Of a stretch of DNA of 44,463 nucleotides, positions 8,826 to 20,800 are shown piece by piece; within the stretch, counting starts at the first letter, position 1, and each line of letters opens with the position of its first letter. The notes beneath the pieces were generated by a model. The model was given only the letters and a program-made list of their open reading frames with translations. It was not told the origin of the DNA and did not search any database. The stretch is from Anaeromyces robustus (lineage: Eukaryota > Neocallimastigomycota > Neocallimastigomycetes > Neocallimastigales > Neocallimastigaceae), in contig MCFG01000487.1 of NCBI GenBank assembly GCA_002104895.1, positions 1-44,463 on the forward strand, read 5' to 3'. Both the position numbers and the translations under genes were made by a program.

Positions 8826-11600
8826 ATGAATCATTTAACAAATGGTCATAATCTTAATTCCAAGGAAAATTCTGAAAACCAATTGACTTTCTTAAAAGAA
8901 AGATTTAATTGTGATTTCAATGTATTAGCCGTTCCTAAAAAGGAATATTACCATAAATTTAGAGGAAATGAAAAAGTATTTAAACATCAAGAATCATTAA
9001 TTATTAATGATTATTATGAAAAGGTTAAAGGGTTTGTGGAGTCTAATCATTTAAATCCTGTTTCTCTTTTACTTAGTATTTATGGTTTTGTTATGTACAA
9101 GTACACCGGTCAAGAAATTATTTATACATTATTTAGTGGAAATGATATAGGAAGAGAAGGAAGATGTAGTGATGAAGAAGATATTACCACCATCACCACT
9201 CAACCATTTTTAATTAAATGTAATAAAAATGGTACATTAATGGATATGTTTAATGACATTGACCATTGTTTAACCTATTATTATAAAAATCCATCGATTT
9301 TATTTTCAGAAGTATCTGAAAGTTTAAGCTTACTTAAACCCAATAATTGTTTCTTTTTTGAATCTTTTGATCAAATAAATTATGGATTTGATAAATTTTT
9401 AAAAGAAAATAAAAATTTGGATGTAGCTTTCCGTTTTATGGATCAAAAGGATGGTTACCTTATTTCTTTGGATTATAATACAAATTTGTATGATGACACT
9501 TTAATTCAAAATATTTTAGAAAGTTTCATCGAAGTCGTTAAAGCTCCCGATAATTATGGTAAAATTTTAAGTGATATTGAATATATTACTGAAAAGGAAA
9601 AGAATAAAATTCTTTATGGCTTCAATGAAAATATTTATGATTATGGTTACGAAAAAATTTATCCCACTGAATTTAGTAAAATTGCAAGATTAAATGCTGA
9701 AAAAACAGCTCTTGTTTTCAAAGATCAAAAATTCACCTATGGTACCTTAAATGAAATGACGAATTCTTTAGGTCATTATTTAAGAGAACTTGGCGTTAAA
9801 AGAAATGAGGTCATCCCTATTATTTGTGAACGTTCGTATTACTATGTTATTGCTTCAATTGCTATTATGAAAGCAGGAGGTGTCTTTTTATTTATTGATC
9901 CAGAATTCCCTAAAGATCGTGTCAAGTATATGGTCAATGAAGTCAGGGCTAAAATTATTTTGGAATATATTCCTCATCAACCCAAGGAAAATACATTTGA
10001 TTTTGACGATTCTATTTTTGAATATTCATTAGACGGTCATGACTACCGTCAAAATACGCATGATGTCCCCAATGTCAACACTAGCGATGATATATGTTGT
10101 ATGTTCTTTACTTCCGGAACTACTGGTAAACCCAAAGGTATTCTAATTAATCATGATAATATAATTAATAGTACTCAATATGCTCTCACCTATCAAGGAG
10201 GAAGGGATATCTATGATAATCCAGAAGCTGTATTAGCTTTCAGTAAATTTACGTATGTGATGTGTTTCGCCGAAATATTTTTCCCGTTAATTAAACATGT
10301 TATCGTTATCTTGTGTAGCGAAGAAGAATACAATAATCCAAGTTTGTTGGGCGATATTATTTTAAAGTATAATACAGAAATTGCTGTTTGTACCAGTACT
10401 CGAATCCGAAATTATTTAAATAATGAAAAATTTAGAAAGGCCGTTGCCAATTTTAAAACTTTATTCTTTGGCGGAGAAAGTTTAACGAGAGATGTACTAC
10501 AACTATTTATTCAGCATACAAATGCTAAAATTTATTATAGCTATGCCTTGACAGAAACTACGGCTTTTGGTGCTTTAAGTTATATTAGTCATGATGATAT
10601 TATTAATAATAGAACGATTAGTATTGGTAAACCTGCTTGTAACTATCAAGTCTATATTTTAGATGAAAATTATAAACCGGTTCCTGTTGGAGTAGAAGGT
10701 GAAATCTATCTTGGGGGTCGTAGTATTTGTAGTGGTTATCTTAATTTAGAAAAATTAACCAAAGAAACATTTATTGATTGCCCTTACACCCCCTATAAAA
10801 ATTCCCATAAAAAATTAAAAATGTACGGTACCGGAGATCTTGGTAAATGGACTCCGGATGGCAGAGTTATTCATTTAGGTAGAAAAGATTTTCAAGTTAA
10901 AATTCGGGGTCAAAGAATTGAATTACCGGAAATTGAACAAATTGTAAAAGAAATTAAAGGTATTGACTACACCGTTGTGATTGATAAAATGAAAAAGGGA
11001 AGTAATGAAAAATATTTAGTTGGTTATTACATTACCAAATCTGACGATATCACGGGGGAAGATATTAGAAATTATTTGAAAACAAAACTTCCAATGTATA
11101 TGATTCCAAGTTATTTCATTCAAATTGATAAAGTTCCAGTGACTGCTCATGGTAAATTGGATAGAAAATCCTTACCTGAACCAAATATTGATCGTTTATT
11201 AAGTAGTAATTATGTTGCCCCAGAAACTAAAATTGAAAAGGCCATTTGTAAAATTTATAGTCAAGCCTTTCATATTGATCTTGATAAAATTGGTAAGTAT
11301 TCTACATATTTTGAAATCGGTGGAACAAGTTTAAGTGCTATTAAGACGGTTGCTGCTATCGAAAAAGAATTAAAAATTAAATTAAATATTAAGGATATAT
11401 TTACTTATCCAAAGGTTTGTGATTTGGGTAAAAGAATAGAAGAAATTCAAATGAATGGAAATGACCATTTCCATAAAGTGGAAATCATCAAAAAACAAAA
11501 TAAAAAGGAATTCCCGGTAACCACTCAACAATTGGGTGTATATATTGATTCCATTAAAAACCCCGAAAGTACTATTTATAATATTCCAAGTTATTTCTAA
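8826..11600 (+). CDS. NRPS, first segment: half C domain, A1, T1, start of C2
   Basis: This is a 924-residue frame of a multimodular nonribosomal peptide synthetase. Residues about 15-265 match only the C-terminal half of the internal condensation domains (compare PKKEYYHKF with PKKENN); the catalytic HHxxxDG half is absent. A1 spans about 277-790, with FTSGTTGKPKG at about 427, YGTGDLGKW, GRKDFQVKIRGQRIEL and the A10 lysine in HGKLDRKSLPEP. T1 carries FEIGGTSLSAI at about 829, with the phosphopantetheine serine. C2 begins at EFPVTTQQLGVYID. A1 is atypical: the substrate-pocket Asp (GrsA 235) is Val in FTYVMCFAEI, and the usual GYGPTE is SYALTE. The frame ends at a TAA (11598-11600) where sister modules have Lys, and the same frame continues with homologous sequence, so this is a nonsense mutation or a base-call error. 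No introns are seen. Confidence 0.9.
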   Translation: MNHLTNGHNLNSKENSENQLTFLKERFNCDFNVLAVPKKEYYHKFRGNEKVFKHQESLIINDYYEKVKGFVESNHLNPVSLLLSIYGFVMYKYTGQEIIYTLFSGNDIGREGRCSDEEDITTITTQPFLIKCNKNGTLMDMFNDIDHCLTYYYKNPSILFSEVSESLSLLKPNNCFFFESFDQINYGFDKFLKENKNLDVAFRFMDQKDGYLISLDYNTNLYDDTLIQNILESFIEVVKAPDNYGKILSDIEYITEKEKNKILYGFNENIYDYGYEKIYPTEFSKIARLNAEKTALVFKDQKFTYGTLNEMTNSLGHYLRELGVKRNEVIPIICERSYYYVIASIAIMKAGGVFLFIDPEFPKDRVKYMVNEVRAKIILEYIPHQPKENTFDFDDSIFEYSLDGHDYRQNTHDVPNVNTSDDICCMFFTSGTTGKPKGILINHDNIINSTQYALTYQGGRDIYDNPEAVLAFSKFTYVMCFAEIFFPLIKHVIVILCSEEEYNNPSLLGDIILKYNTEIAVCTSTRIRNYLNNEKFRKAVANFKTLFFGGESLTRDVLQLFIQHTNAKIYYSYALTETTAFGALSYISHDDIINNRTISIGKPACNYQVYILDENYKPVPVGVEGEIYLGGRSICSGYLNLEKLTKETFIDCPYTPYKNSHKKLKMYGTGDLGKWTPDGRVIHLGRKDFQVKIRGQRIELPEIEQIVKEIKGIDYTVVIDKMKKGSNEKYLVGYYITKSDDITGEDIRNYLKTKLPMYMIPSYFIQIDKVPVTAHGKLDRKSLPEPNIDRLLSSNYVAPETKIEKAICKIYSQAFHIDLDKIGKYSTYFEIGGTSLSAIKTVAAIEKELKIKLNIKDIFTYPKVCDLGKRIEEIQMNGNDHFHKVEIIKKQNKKEFPVTTQQLGVYIDSIKNPESTIYNIPSYF

Positions 11601-11726
11601 TTAAATCACGAAATCGATATTGAAAAGATAAAGAAAGGATTCACGCAATTATTTGAAAAGCAAGAAATTCTTAGAACGAAATATACCGAAAAGGAAATTA
11701 ATAATAAAATTGAAATTTACGGAGAA

Positions 11727-14700
11727 GTGGATGATGAATGTCAACTTGAATTTGAAAATTACACCTATGATAATAAAAATGAATTTGTTAGACCGTTTGA
11801 TTTATCGAAGGCACCATTAATTAGAGTAGGTTTTATTGAAAATGAGGTATTATTAGTGGATATGCATCATATTATATCGGATGGTTCAACAATTTTAGCG
11901 CTCAAAGAACAACTCAATCATTATTATAATACGGATCAGATTCACGAATTAGACATTCAATACAGTGATTATGCGCTTCACGTCAACGAAAAAATGAATC
12001 ATGGCGATTATAAAGATCAAATTGAATTTTATAAAAATTTATTTTCGTCCAATGACTACGAAATCCTAAATCTTCCAAAAAAGAGAAAAAATAATGAAAC
12101 GGAAAAAGACGATGATTCCGATATATTCATTTTAAACAAAAATATTGATAAATCCGCTAGTCATTTAATTAATGAATACGTTAAAAGTCATAGTATTAGT
12201 AAGACAGCATTTTTCATTACTATTTATGGATATGTTTTATCAAAGTATAGTGGTCAAGATAGGATTTATAGTTCGATTATGAGTGCTAATCGTCATCATC
12301 ATTCTATTGAAAATATGTTTGGTATGTTTGTGAGTACTCTTCCTATATTATTAAAATATGATCATGCGGATACCTCCTTCCTAACTACCATTAAACAAAA
12401 TATGAATATGGTCATGGAAATTTATAATAATCAGGAACTCTCTTTCTCCGAATTATCAAGATTATTATATTTAAAGAATATGAAGAATTCATTCATCTAT
12501 CAACCCAAAAATAAATTAGAAGAAAAAAGTAGTACAATATCTTCCAATAATGGCCATGGAACAGATATTTTTGTAAGTTATGAAGATCCAAATGAATTAA
12601 ACAGAAATGATCTTAACAAATTTGACCTTACCTTTAAAATCATTGAAAATAAGGATGACTATACCATTTCTATTAATTATAATCATGAAACGTATGATTC
12701 CAAAATTATACGTCGTATTCTTGACAGTTATGAAGTCGTCATTAGAAATATTACGAAATTTGATGATCCTCTCAAAACTATTGAATATATTCCAGAAGGC
12801 GAAAAAATTCAAATGATGGAAGAATTTAATAGAAATTCCTTTACCTATGGTTTTGATCGATTATATCATGTTGAATTTAGTAAATTGGCTAAAGAAATTC
12901 CTGATCAATGTGCTGTCGTGTTTAATGATACTATCATTACGTATCGTGAATTGGATGAAATGAGTAATTCTTTAGCTTATTATTTAAGAAAACAAAATAT
13001 TGGAAGAAATGCCATTGTTCCAATTATTTGTGAAAGATCCTATTATTTTATTGTTGCCTTTATTGCTGTATTGAAATCTGGTGCTGCCTATTTACAAATT
13101 GATCCAGATTTCCCAATGGAAAGAATCGAATATATGGTAAGGGAGGTTAATGCAAAATTTGTTCTTGAATTCATTACCGATAAAGAAAATAGAAATAAGG
13201 TGCAATTCAAAAATAAGGGTATTGTGGAATATCAATTACAACATCATAAATACGATGAAAATACTTTCGGTGTTGATAATGTCAATGTCAGTGATGATTT
13301 AAGTTATGTACTATTTACTTCAGGAACTACAGGAATGCCAAAGGGAACTTTATTGACTCACAATAATTTAATTAATTATTGTCTTTATTGTCAAAAGATT
13401 AATGGTCAGGATGATCTTTATGAAGAGAGTATTCATAGTGTTTTAGCATTTTCAAAATTTACATTTGATATGTCATTATCTGAAATCCATTATCCCTTAC
13501 TAAGAGGTAATAAAATTGTCCTTTCTAACGATGAAGAATTTAATGATCCAATTGCCATTAGTAAATTAATTCAAAAACATCAAATCGATTGTTTATGGAG
13601 TGTTCCTTCAAGAATTGAAAATTATATAAATTACAAGGAATTTTTAGAATCCATTCAAACTTTGAAATTTATGCTGCTTGGAGGTGAAAAATTGGAATAT
13701 CAACTTGTAAAGAAACTTATTAATAATAACATAAAAGTTTTAAATGGTTATGGTCCAACCGAAACCACGGTTTGTTGTATTATCAAAAAGTATACCAAAG
13801 AAAATATTGAAAATGATTATAAAAATGGTTTATTTAATTCCATTGGTAAACTTTTATGTAATACCAAAGTTTATATCTTAGATAAATATCTTAAACCAGT
13901 TCCAATTGGAGTTGAAGGTGAAATCTTTATTGGAGGTTATGGTGTTGGTAAGGGATATCTTCATCGTGAAAATTTAACTAAAGAAAAATTCCTTGAAAAT
14001 CCATTCAATTTTAATCATGATGACCATAACAACATGATGTATAGAACTGGGGATCTTGGTCAATGGACAGAAAATGGTGAAATTGAATATTTAGGTAGAA
14101 TTGATTTCCAAGTGAAAATTCATGGTCAAAGAATTGAACTTGGTGAAATTGAAAATACCGTTAATGAAGTAAGCGGTATTCAACAATCCATTGTCATTGA
14201 CAGTAAGAAGGAAAATGGTGAAAAATATTTAATTTGTTACTTCATTTCCTCGAATGATGATGATGAAATTCAAGTAAAAGATATTAAGGAATATCTCAAA
14301 AAGAAATTACCTCTCTACATGATTCCAAATTATTATAAGAGAATTCAAGAAATTCCATTAACTTCTAATGGTAAATTAGATAGAAAAGCTTTACCAGAAC
14401 CAAGTTCTGAAGATTTAAATAAAGAAAGGTATGTAGCACCGGAAACTGAAATTGAAAAATGTATTTGTCAAATTTACAGTGAAATGTTTAATATGAATGA
14501 AAGTGAAATTGGGGTAATGAGTGATTTCTATGAATTAGGAGGAAATAGTTTAAATGCTATTAGAGTCACCACCAGAATTGAAAAGGAGCTTGATATTAAA
14601 TTAAATATTAAAGATATTCTTTTAAATTCAGTTATTTATGATTTCGGAAAACGTATTGAAGAAATTATCAATAATGATGAAGGTGCCGTTAAAGCAATTC

Positions 14701-14855
14701 AAATTATTGAAAAACAAAATAAATTAGAATTCCCAGTCACTGCTCAACAATTAGGTGTATATATTGATACCATTAAAAATCCTGACACAATTATTTATAA
14801 TGTACCATCAATATTTAAATTTAAAGATAATGTTGATATTCGAAAGCTCCATTAA
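11727..14855 (+). CDS. NRPS, second segment: rest of C2, A2, T2, start of C3
   Basis: This frame is in phase with the segment before it. The 126 bases between the TAA and this Met also translate as C-domain sequence (DIEKIKKGFTQLFEKQEIL), so the true module boundary is upstream of 11727. C2 has an intact MHHIISDG at about 11862. A2 has FTSGTTGMPKG (about 13314), GYGPTETT, YRTGDLGQW, GRIDFQVKIHGQRIEL and the A10 lysine. My alignment to GrsA gives pocket residues D-M-S-W-L-G-G-V-C-K; I cannot name the substrate. T2 has YELGGNSLNAI (about 14530). C3 begins at EFPVTAQQLGVYID and then breaks: near 14843 the DNA jumps from DI(R) to sequence that in other modules lies about 65 codons further on (KAPLIRVGF), out of frame, ending at 14855. 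This is a deletion plus frameshift in C3. Confidence 0.9.
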   Translation: MDDECQLEFENYTYDNKNEFVRPFDLSKAPLIRVGFIENEVLLVDMHHIISDGSTILALKEQLNHYYNTDQIHELDIQYSDYALHVNEKMNHGDYKDQIEFYKNLFSSNDYEILNLPKKRKNNETEKDDDSDIFILNKNIDKSASHLINEYVKSHSISKTAFFITIYGYVLSKYSGQDRIYSSIMSANRHHHSIENMFGMFVSTLPILLKYDHADTSFLTTIKQNMNMVMEIYNNQELSFSELSRLLYLKNMKNSFIYQPKNKLEEKSSTISSNNGHGTDIFVSYEDPNELNRNDLNKFDLTFKIIENKDDYTISINYNHETYDSKIIRRILDSYEVVIRNITKFDDPLKTIEYIPEGEKIQMMEEFNRNSFTYGFDRLYHVEFSKLAKEIPDQCAVVFNDTIITYRELDEMSNSLAYYLRKQNIGRNAIVPIICERSYYFIVAFIAVLKSGAAYLQIDPDFPMERIEYMVREVNAKFVLEFITDKENRNKVQFKNKGIVEYQLQHHKYDENTFGVDNVNVSDDLSYVLFTSGTTGMPKGTLLTHNNLINYCLYCQKINGQDDLYEESIHSVLAFSKFTFDMSLSEIHYPLLRGNKIVLSNDEEFNDPIAISKLIQKHQIDCLWSVPSRIENYINYKEFLESIQTLKFMLLGGEKLEYQLVKKLINNNIKVLNGYGPTETTVCCIIKKYTKENIENDYKNGLFNSIGKLLCNTKVYILDKYLKPVPIGVEGEIFIGGYGVGKGYLHRENLTKEKFLENPFNFNHDDHNNMMYRTGDLGQWTENGEIEYLGRIDFQVKIHGQRIELGEIENTVNEVSGIQQSIVIDSKKENGEKYLICYFISSNDDDEIQVKDIKEYLKKKLPLYMIPNYYKRIQEIPLTSNGKLDRKALPEPSSEDLNKERYVAPETEIEKCICQIYSEMFNMNESEIGVMSDFYELGGNSLNAIRVTTRIEKELDIKLNIKDILLNSVIYDFGKRIEEIINNDEGAVKAIQIIEKQNKLEFPVTAQQLGVYIDTIKNPDTIIYNVPSIFKFKDNVDIRKLH

Positions 14856-14896
14856 TCAGAGTAGGTTTCATTGAAGATAAAGCTTTATTAATTGAT

Positions 14897-17800
14897 ATGC
14901 ATCACATTATATCGGATTGTGTTACCTCAACGATTATTAATCGTAAAATGTTTGAATTCTATCGTAAAATGTTTGAATGTGAATATGAAGTATTAAATAT
15001 TCCAAAGAAAGAAAACAATAAAATAAATGAGGAAAGTAGTTCCAATATTGTAAATTGTACAAAGATCATTGATAGTAAATTAAGTCAAGTTATTAATGAA
15101 TATACTAAAAATAATGGTATTAGTAAGACGGCCTTCTTTATTAGTATTTATGGATATATTTTATCCAAATATAGTGGACAAGATACTATTTATAGTTCAA
15201 TTATTAGTGCTAATAGAAACAATGGATACGTAGAAAACATGATTGGTATGTTTGTCAGTACTTTACCAATTCTTTTGAAATATGAAAATGAAAATGAAAA
15301 ATTTATTGACATCATAAAGAGAAATATGAACTTATTAGTCAATATTTATGATAATCAAGATATTTCATTATCTGATATTACTAAAGCATTAAAATTACCA
15401 AATGTTAATAATGCTTTTGTTTACCAACCAAATATTAAAAATGTTAAGAATATCGACAATAACATATTTGATTTAGATGGTAAGATCTTTGATTCGGATA
15501 GAAATATTCTTAATGAATTTAATAATGTATCCAAATTTGATTTATTAGTTGACGTTTCCGAAAATGATGATAATTACACCATTCATGTAGAATATAATAA
15601 GAATTTATATAATGATTCTATGATCAATAAGATTCTTGATAGTTATATTGAAGTCATTGAGAATATTTCTCATTTCGAAGAAATGGTTAAGGATATCGAA
15701 TACATTCCTGTATTAGAAAAAGAAAATATTTTACTTTCATTTAATAAAGAAAATATTAAATATGATTTTGATAAATTATATCATGTTGAATTTAGTAAGG
15801 TTGCAAAGAAATATCCAAATAGAAATGCTATTATTTATCAAGGAATGAAATTTACTTTTAAGGAAATTGATGAAATGAGTAACTCTTTAGCTTTCTATTT
15901 AAGAAGTAAAGGGGTTGGTAAAGGCGATATTGTTCCTATTTTATGTGATAGATCATACCTATTTGTAGTGGCTACATTGGCTGTAATGAAATCTGGTTCA
16001 GCTTATTTACCAATTGATCCTGAATTCCCAAGTGATCGTATTGAATATATCATTAATGAAGCAAATCCAAAAATCATTCTTAGATATTTAGCTACTTCTA
16101 ACAATAAGGATATTAAATTGAATCATGTGGAAGAATATTTAATTGAAAATCATAATTATTCAGAAAACATTGAGGATATTGAAAATGTTAATGAAGGTGA
16201 TGATTTAATCTATGTTTTATACACTTCAGGTACTACTGGTAAACCAAAGGGTACTTTAATTACTCATAATAATTTAATCAATTATTGTTTGTACAGTCAA
16301 ACAATTAATGGCAAAGATTACATTTACGAAAAGGAAATTAATAATGCCTTAGTATTCTCTAAATTTACATTTGATATGTCAATGGGAGAAGTGTATTATC
16401 CATTATTGAAAGGAACAACTTTAGTATTATGTAGTAACGAAGAATTTAATAGTCCAGATAGGTTAAGTTCATTAATTAATACTTATGACGTTGATTATAT
16501 CTTTAGTGTACCATCCAGAATTGAAAATTATATGAAATTTGAAAAGTTTAGAAATTGTATCAAGAATGTTAAATGGATATTATTTGGAGGAGAATATTTA
16601 AGTCCTAATTTAATAAGAGAACTTTTCAAATATTCCGATGCAGAAATAATCAATGGTTATGGACCTACGGAAGCAACTGTTATTTGTACCAGTAAACAAT
16701 TTTCTAAACAAATTCATGGTCAACCAAATGAAGAAATTTTAATTACGATTGGTAAACCATTATGTAATTGTAAAGTATACATTTTAGATAAATATCTTAA
16801 ACCAGTACCAGTTGGAGTAGAAGGTGAAATCTATGTTGGTGGTTATGGTGTTGGTAAGGGATACTTTAATCGTAAAGAATTAACACAAGAAAGATATATA
16901 GAAAATCCATTCAATTTCGATAATGAAATGCATAACAGAATTATGTATAAAACAGGAGATATTGGTAAATGGACAGAAAATGGAGAAGTTGAATATTTAG
17001 GAAGAATTGATTTCCAAGTTAAGATTCGTGGTCAAAGAATTGAACTTGGTGAAATTGAAAATACGGTTAAAGAAATTGAAGATATTGAATCTTCTGTTGT
17101 TATTGATAAAGTCAAAGAAAATGGAGAAAAATATTTAATGTGTTACTTCATTACAACTAACGATGAAATTCAAGGTAAATATATTAGAGAATACCTCAAA
17201 AAGAAATTACCATTATATATGGTTCCAAATTACTATAAGAGAATTCAAGAAATTCCATTAACCCCCAATGGTAAATTAAATAGAAGATCATTACCAGAAC
17301 CAAATATTGAAGATTTAATTAAAGAAAAATATATTGCACCAGAAACCGAAATTGAAAAATGTATTTGTCAAATTTACAGTGAAATATTCGATATTGATTC
17401 CAAAGAAATTGGAATTATGAGTGATTTCTATGAATTAGGTGGAGATAGTTTAAATGCCATCAGAGTTATTTCTAAAATTGAAAAAGAACTTAATGTTAAA
17501 TTAAGTATTAAGGATATTTTTTTACATTCAGTTATTAATCAATTAGGAAAACATATTGAAGAAATATTAAATAGTGGAAATGGAAAAAAAGATATTGAAA
17601 TTATAGAAAAACAAAATAAATTAGAATTCCCAATAACTGCACAACAATTAGGTGTATATATTGATTCTATTAAACATCCAAACACCATTATTTATAATAT
17701 TCCTTCAATATTTAAATTGAATGAAGGCATTAACATTGAAAAGATCAAAGAAGCAATTAATCAATTATTTGAAAATCAAGAAATACTTAGAAGTAAGTAT

Positions 17801-20800
17801 GAAAAGAAAGAAATTAATGGACAAACTGAAATTTATGGATTTATTGATAATAAATGTTCATTAGAATTTGAATCCTATACATTCGAAAATGTTAAATCGT
17901 TTGTTAGACCGTTTGATTTATCTAAGGCACCATTAATTAGAGTTGGTTTTATTGAAGATAAGATTCTTTTAATTGATATGCATCATATTATTGCTGATGG
18001 TACGACTACATTAATTATCACAAATGAATTGAATAAATATTATTATGATAATGAAATTGATGAATTACAAATTCAATATAGTGATTATGCCATAAGTATG
18101 GATGAAAAGAAGAAAAAAGGATATTTTGAAAATCAAATTGAATTTTACCGTAAAATGTTTGAATGTGATTATGAAGTATTAAATGTTCCAAAGAAAGAAA
18201 ATAATAATATAAATGAAGATTCAGAAGAAGATAATGAAATAAATACTAACGTCGGAAATAATACAAAAATTATTGATGTAGAATTAAGTGAAAAAATTAA
18301 TGAGTATGTTAAAAATAATGGTATTAGTAAGACAGCCTTCTTTATTAGTATTTATGGATATGTTTTATCTAAATACAGTGGACAAGATATTATCTATAGT
18401 TCGATTGTTAGTGCCAACAGAAATAATGGATATGTTGAAAATATGATTGGTATGTTTGTCAGTACATTACCAATTCTTTTGAAATATGAAAATGAAGATG
18501 AAAAATTCATTGATACTATTAAAAGAAATATGAATTTATTAGTAGATATGTATGATAATCAAGATATTTCATTATCAGAAATATTCAATTTATTAAAATT
18601 GAAAAAATTAACAAATTCATTCATATATCAACCATACCTTAAATCAAGTACAAATGATAATATGGAAGGTGTAATCACTGAAAATGAAGTACCATTAAAT
18701 GTTGAAGAAATTGTAGACGAAAACAATAATAAATCAAAGTTTAATTTAATTTGTGAAGTGGTTGAACGTGAAAATAATTATACAATTGTTATTGAATATA
18801 ACAGAAACATTTATGATAGCTCAATGATTAATAGAATCATTGATAGTTTTATTGAAGTGATTAAAAATATTTCCTCATTTGAAGAACAAGTTAAAAACAT
18901 TGAGTATATTCCAAGTGATGAAAAAGAAAAAATTATAAATGGATATAATAATAATGTTAACATTGAGGGAAATGATAATTTATACCATGTTGAATTTAGT
19001 AGAATAGCCAAAGAAAATTCAGATAAATGTGCCATTGTCTATAATGAATCCACTATAACTTATAATGAATTAGAAAATATGAGTAATTCTTTAGCTCATT
19101 ATTTAAGAAAATGTGGTATTACTAGAAATAATATTGTTCCTGTAATTTGTGATCGTTCTCCATATTTCATTATCAGTACACTTGCTATTTCTAAGGCAGG
19201 TGGTGCTTTCTTACCAATTGATAAAAAATTACCAATTGAACGTATTCAATTTATTTTGAATGAAGTTCAACCAAAAATTATTCTATTCTCTAACACTCAA
19301 AATGTTATTAATAGTTTAGTTGAATTAAATGAAAATTATGTTATGTATGATTTAAAACAACATGATTATAAGGTAAACATCAATTCTACTAATAATATCA
19401 ATGAAGGTGATGATACATGTTATGTCTTATTCACATCTGGTACAACGGGTAAACCCAAAGGTGTATTAGTTAGTCATTTCAATATATATAATAATATAAG
19501 ACAATTTAACAATAATAGCAACTTATCGTTACATGGTATATTAAGAAAGGATAATGTAAATAATATGCTTGCTCTCACCAACTTTTCATTTGATATTTAT
19601 CATAATGAAATCACATTAAGTTTAGTCAATGGATTAACCATAGTCTTAGTAGACGATAACTTATGTGAAAATATTGACTTACTTTCTAAATACATTAATA
19701 AAAATAATGTTGAATTTATAAATACTACACCAACAAGGTTTAAATTATTTATGGAAGATCCAGATTTCAGAAAATCCTTGAGTTTAATAAAAACTTTGAT
19801 TTTACTTGGTGAAGACTTTTCTATTAATTTATGTAAAGAAATTCATAAATATTCTAATTGTAAGATTTATAATGGTTATGGTCCAACTGAATGTACCGAT
19901 ACCTCAACCTATAAAGAAATAGACGATACTAAGGATAGTAAAGTAACTATTGGAAAACCACAATGTAATTATAAGGGATATTTATTGGATAAATATCATA
20001 AACCTGTACCAATTGGAGTAGAGGGTGAATTATTTATTTCAGGTTATGGTGTTGGTAAGGGATACCTTAATCGTGAAGAATTAACCAAAGAAAAATTCAT
20101 CAAAAATCCATTCAATTTCGATAATAATAAATATTGTGATATTATGTATAGAACAGGTGATCTTGGAAAATGGACGGAAAATGGTGACATTGAATATTTA
20201 GGTAGAATTGATTTCCAAGTGAAGATTCATGGTCAAAGAATTGAACTTGGTGAAATTGAAAATATTATTAAAGAAATTAGTGATATAAAACAATATGTCG
20301 TTATTGATAAAAAGAAAGAGAATGGCGAAAAATACTTAATGTGTTACTACATTACATCAAATAATAATATTCAAGGAAAGGATATTCGTGAAAATATTAA
20401 GAATAAATTACCATTATATATGGTTCCAAATTACTATAAAAGAATTCAAGAAATTCCATTAACTCCAAGTGGTAAATTAAATAGAAAGGCATTACCTGAA
20501 CCAAATATTGATGATTTAATTAAGGAAAAATACGTTGCACCAGAAACGGATATTGAAAAATCTCTTTGTAAGATGTACAGTGAAACTTTCAATATTGATG
20601 TAAAAGAAATTGGTGCAATGACAGACTTTTATGATTTAGGAGGAGATAGTTTGAACGCCATTAGAGTAATTTCCAAGATTGAAAAAGAATTTAATGTTAA
20701 ATTGAATATTAAAGATATTCTTTCCCATTCTATAATCAGAAATTTAGGAAAACATATTGAAGAAATTATAAGTAATGGAATTATTTCAACTGAAATTGAT

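Noticed and set aside
11598-11726. Intron between the first two NRPS segments
   Set aside because: The sequence between them translates in phase as C-domain homology, so nothing needs to be spliced out; a single stop codon is the simpler reading.
12597-12816. Frames on both strands inside the NRPS C2-A2 region
   Set aside because: Shadows of the NRPS reading frame, which carries clear domain motifs.
18811-19035. Minus-strand 74-codon frame
   Set aside because: Antisense of NRPS C4-A4 sequence.
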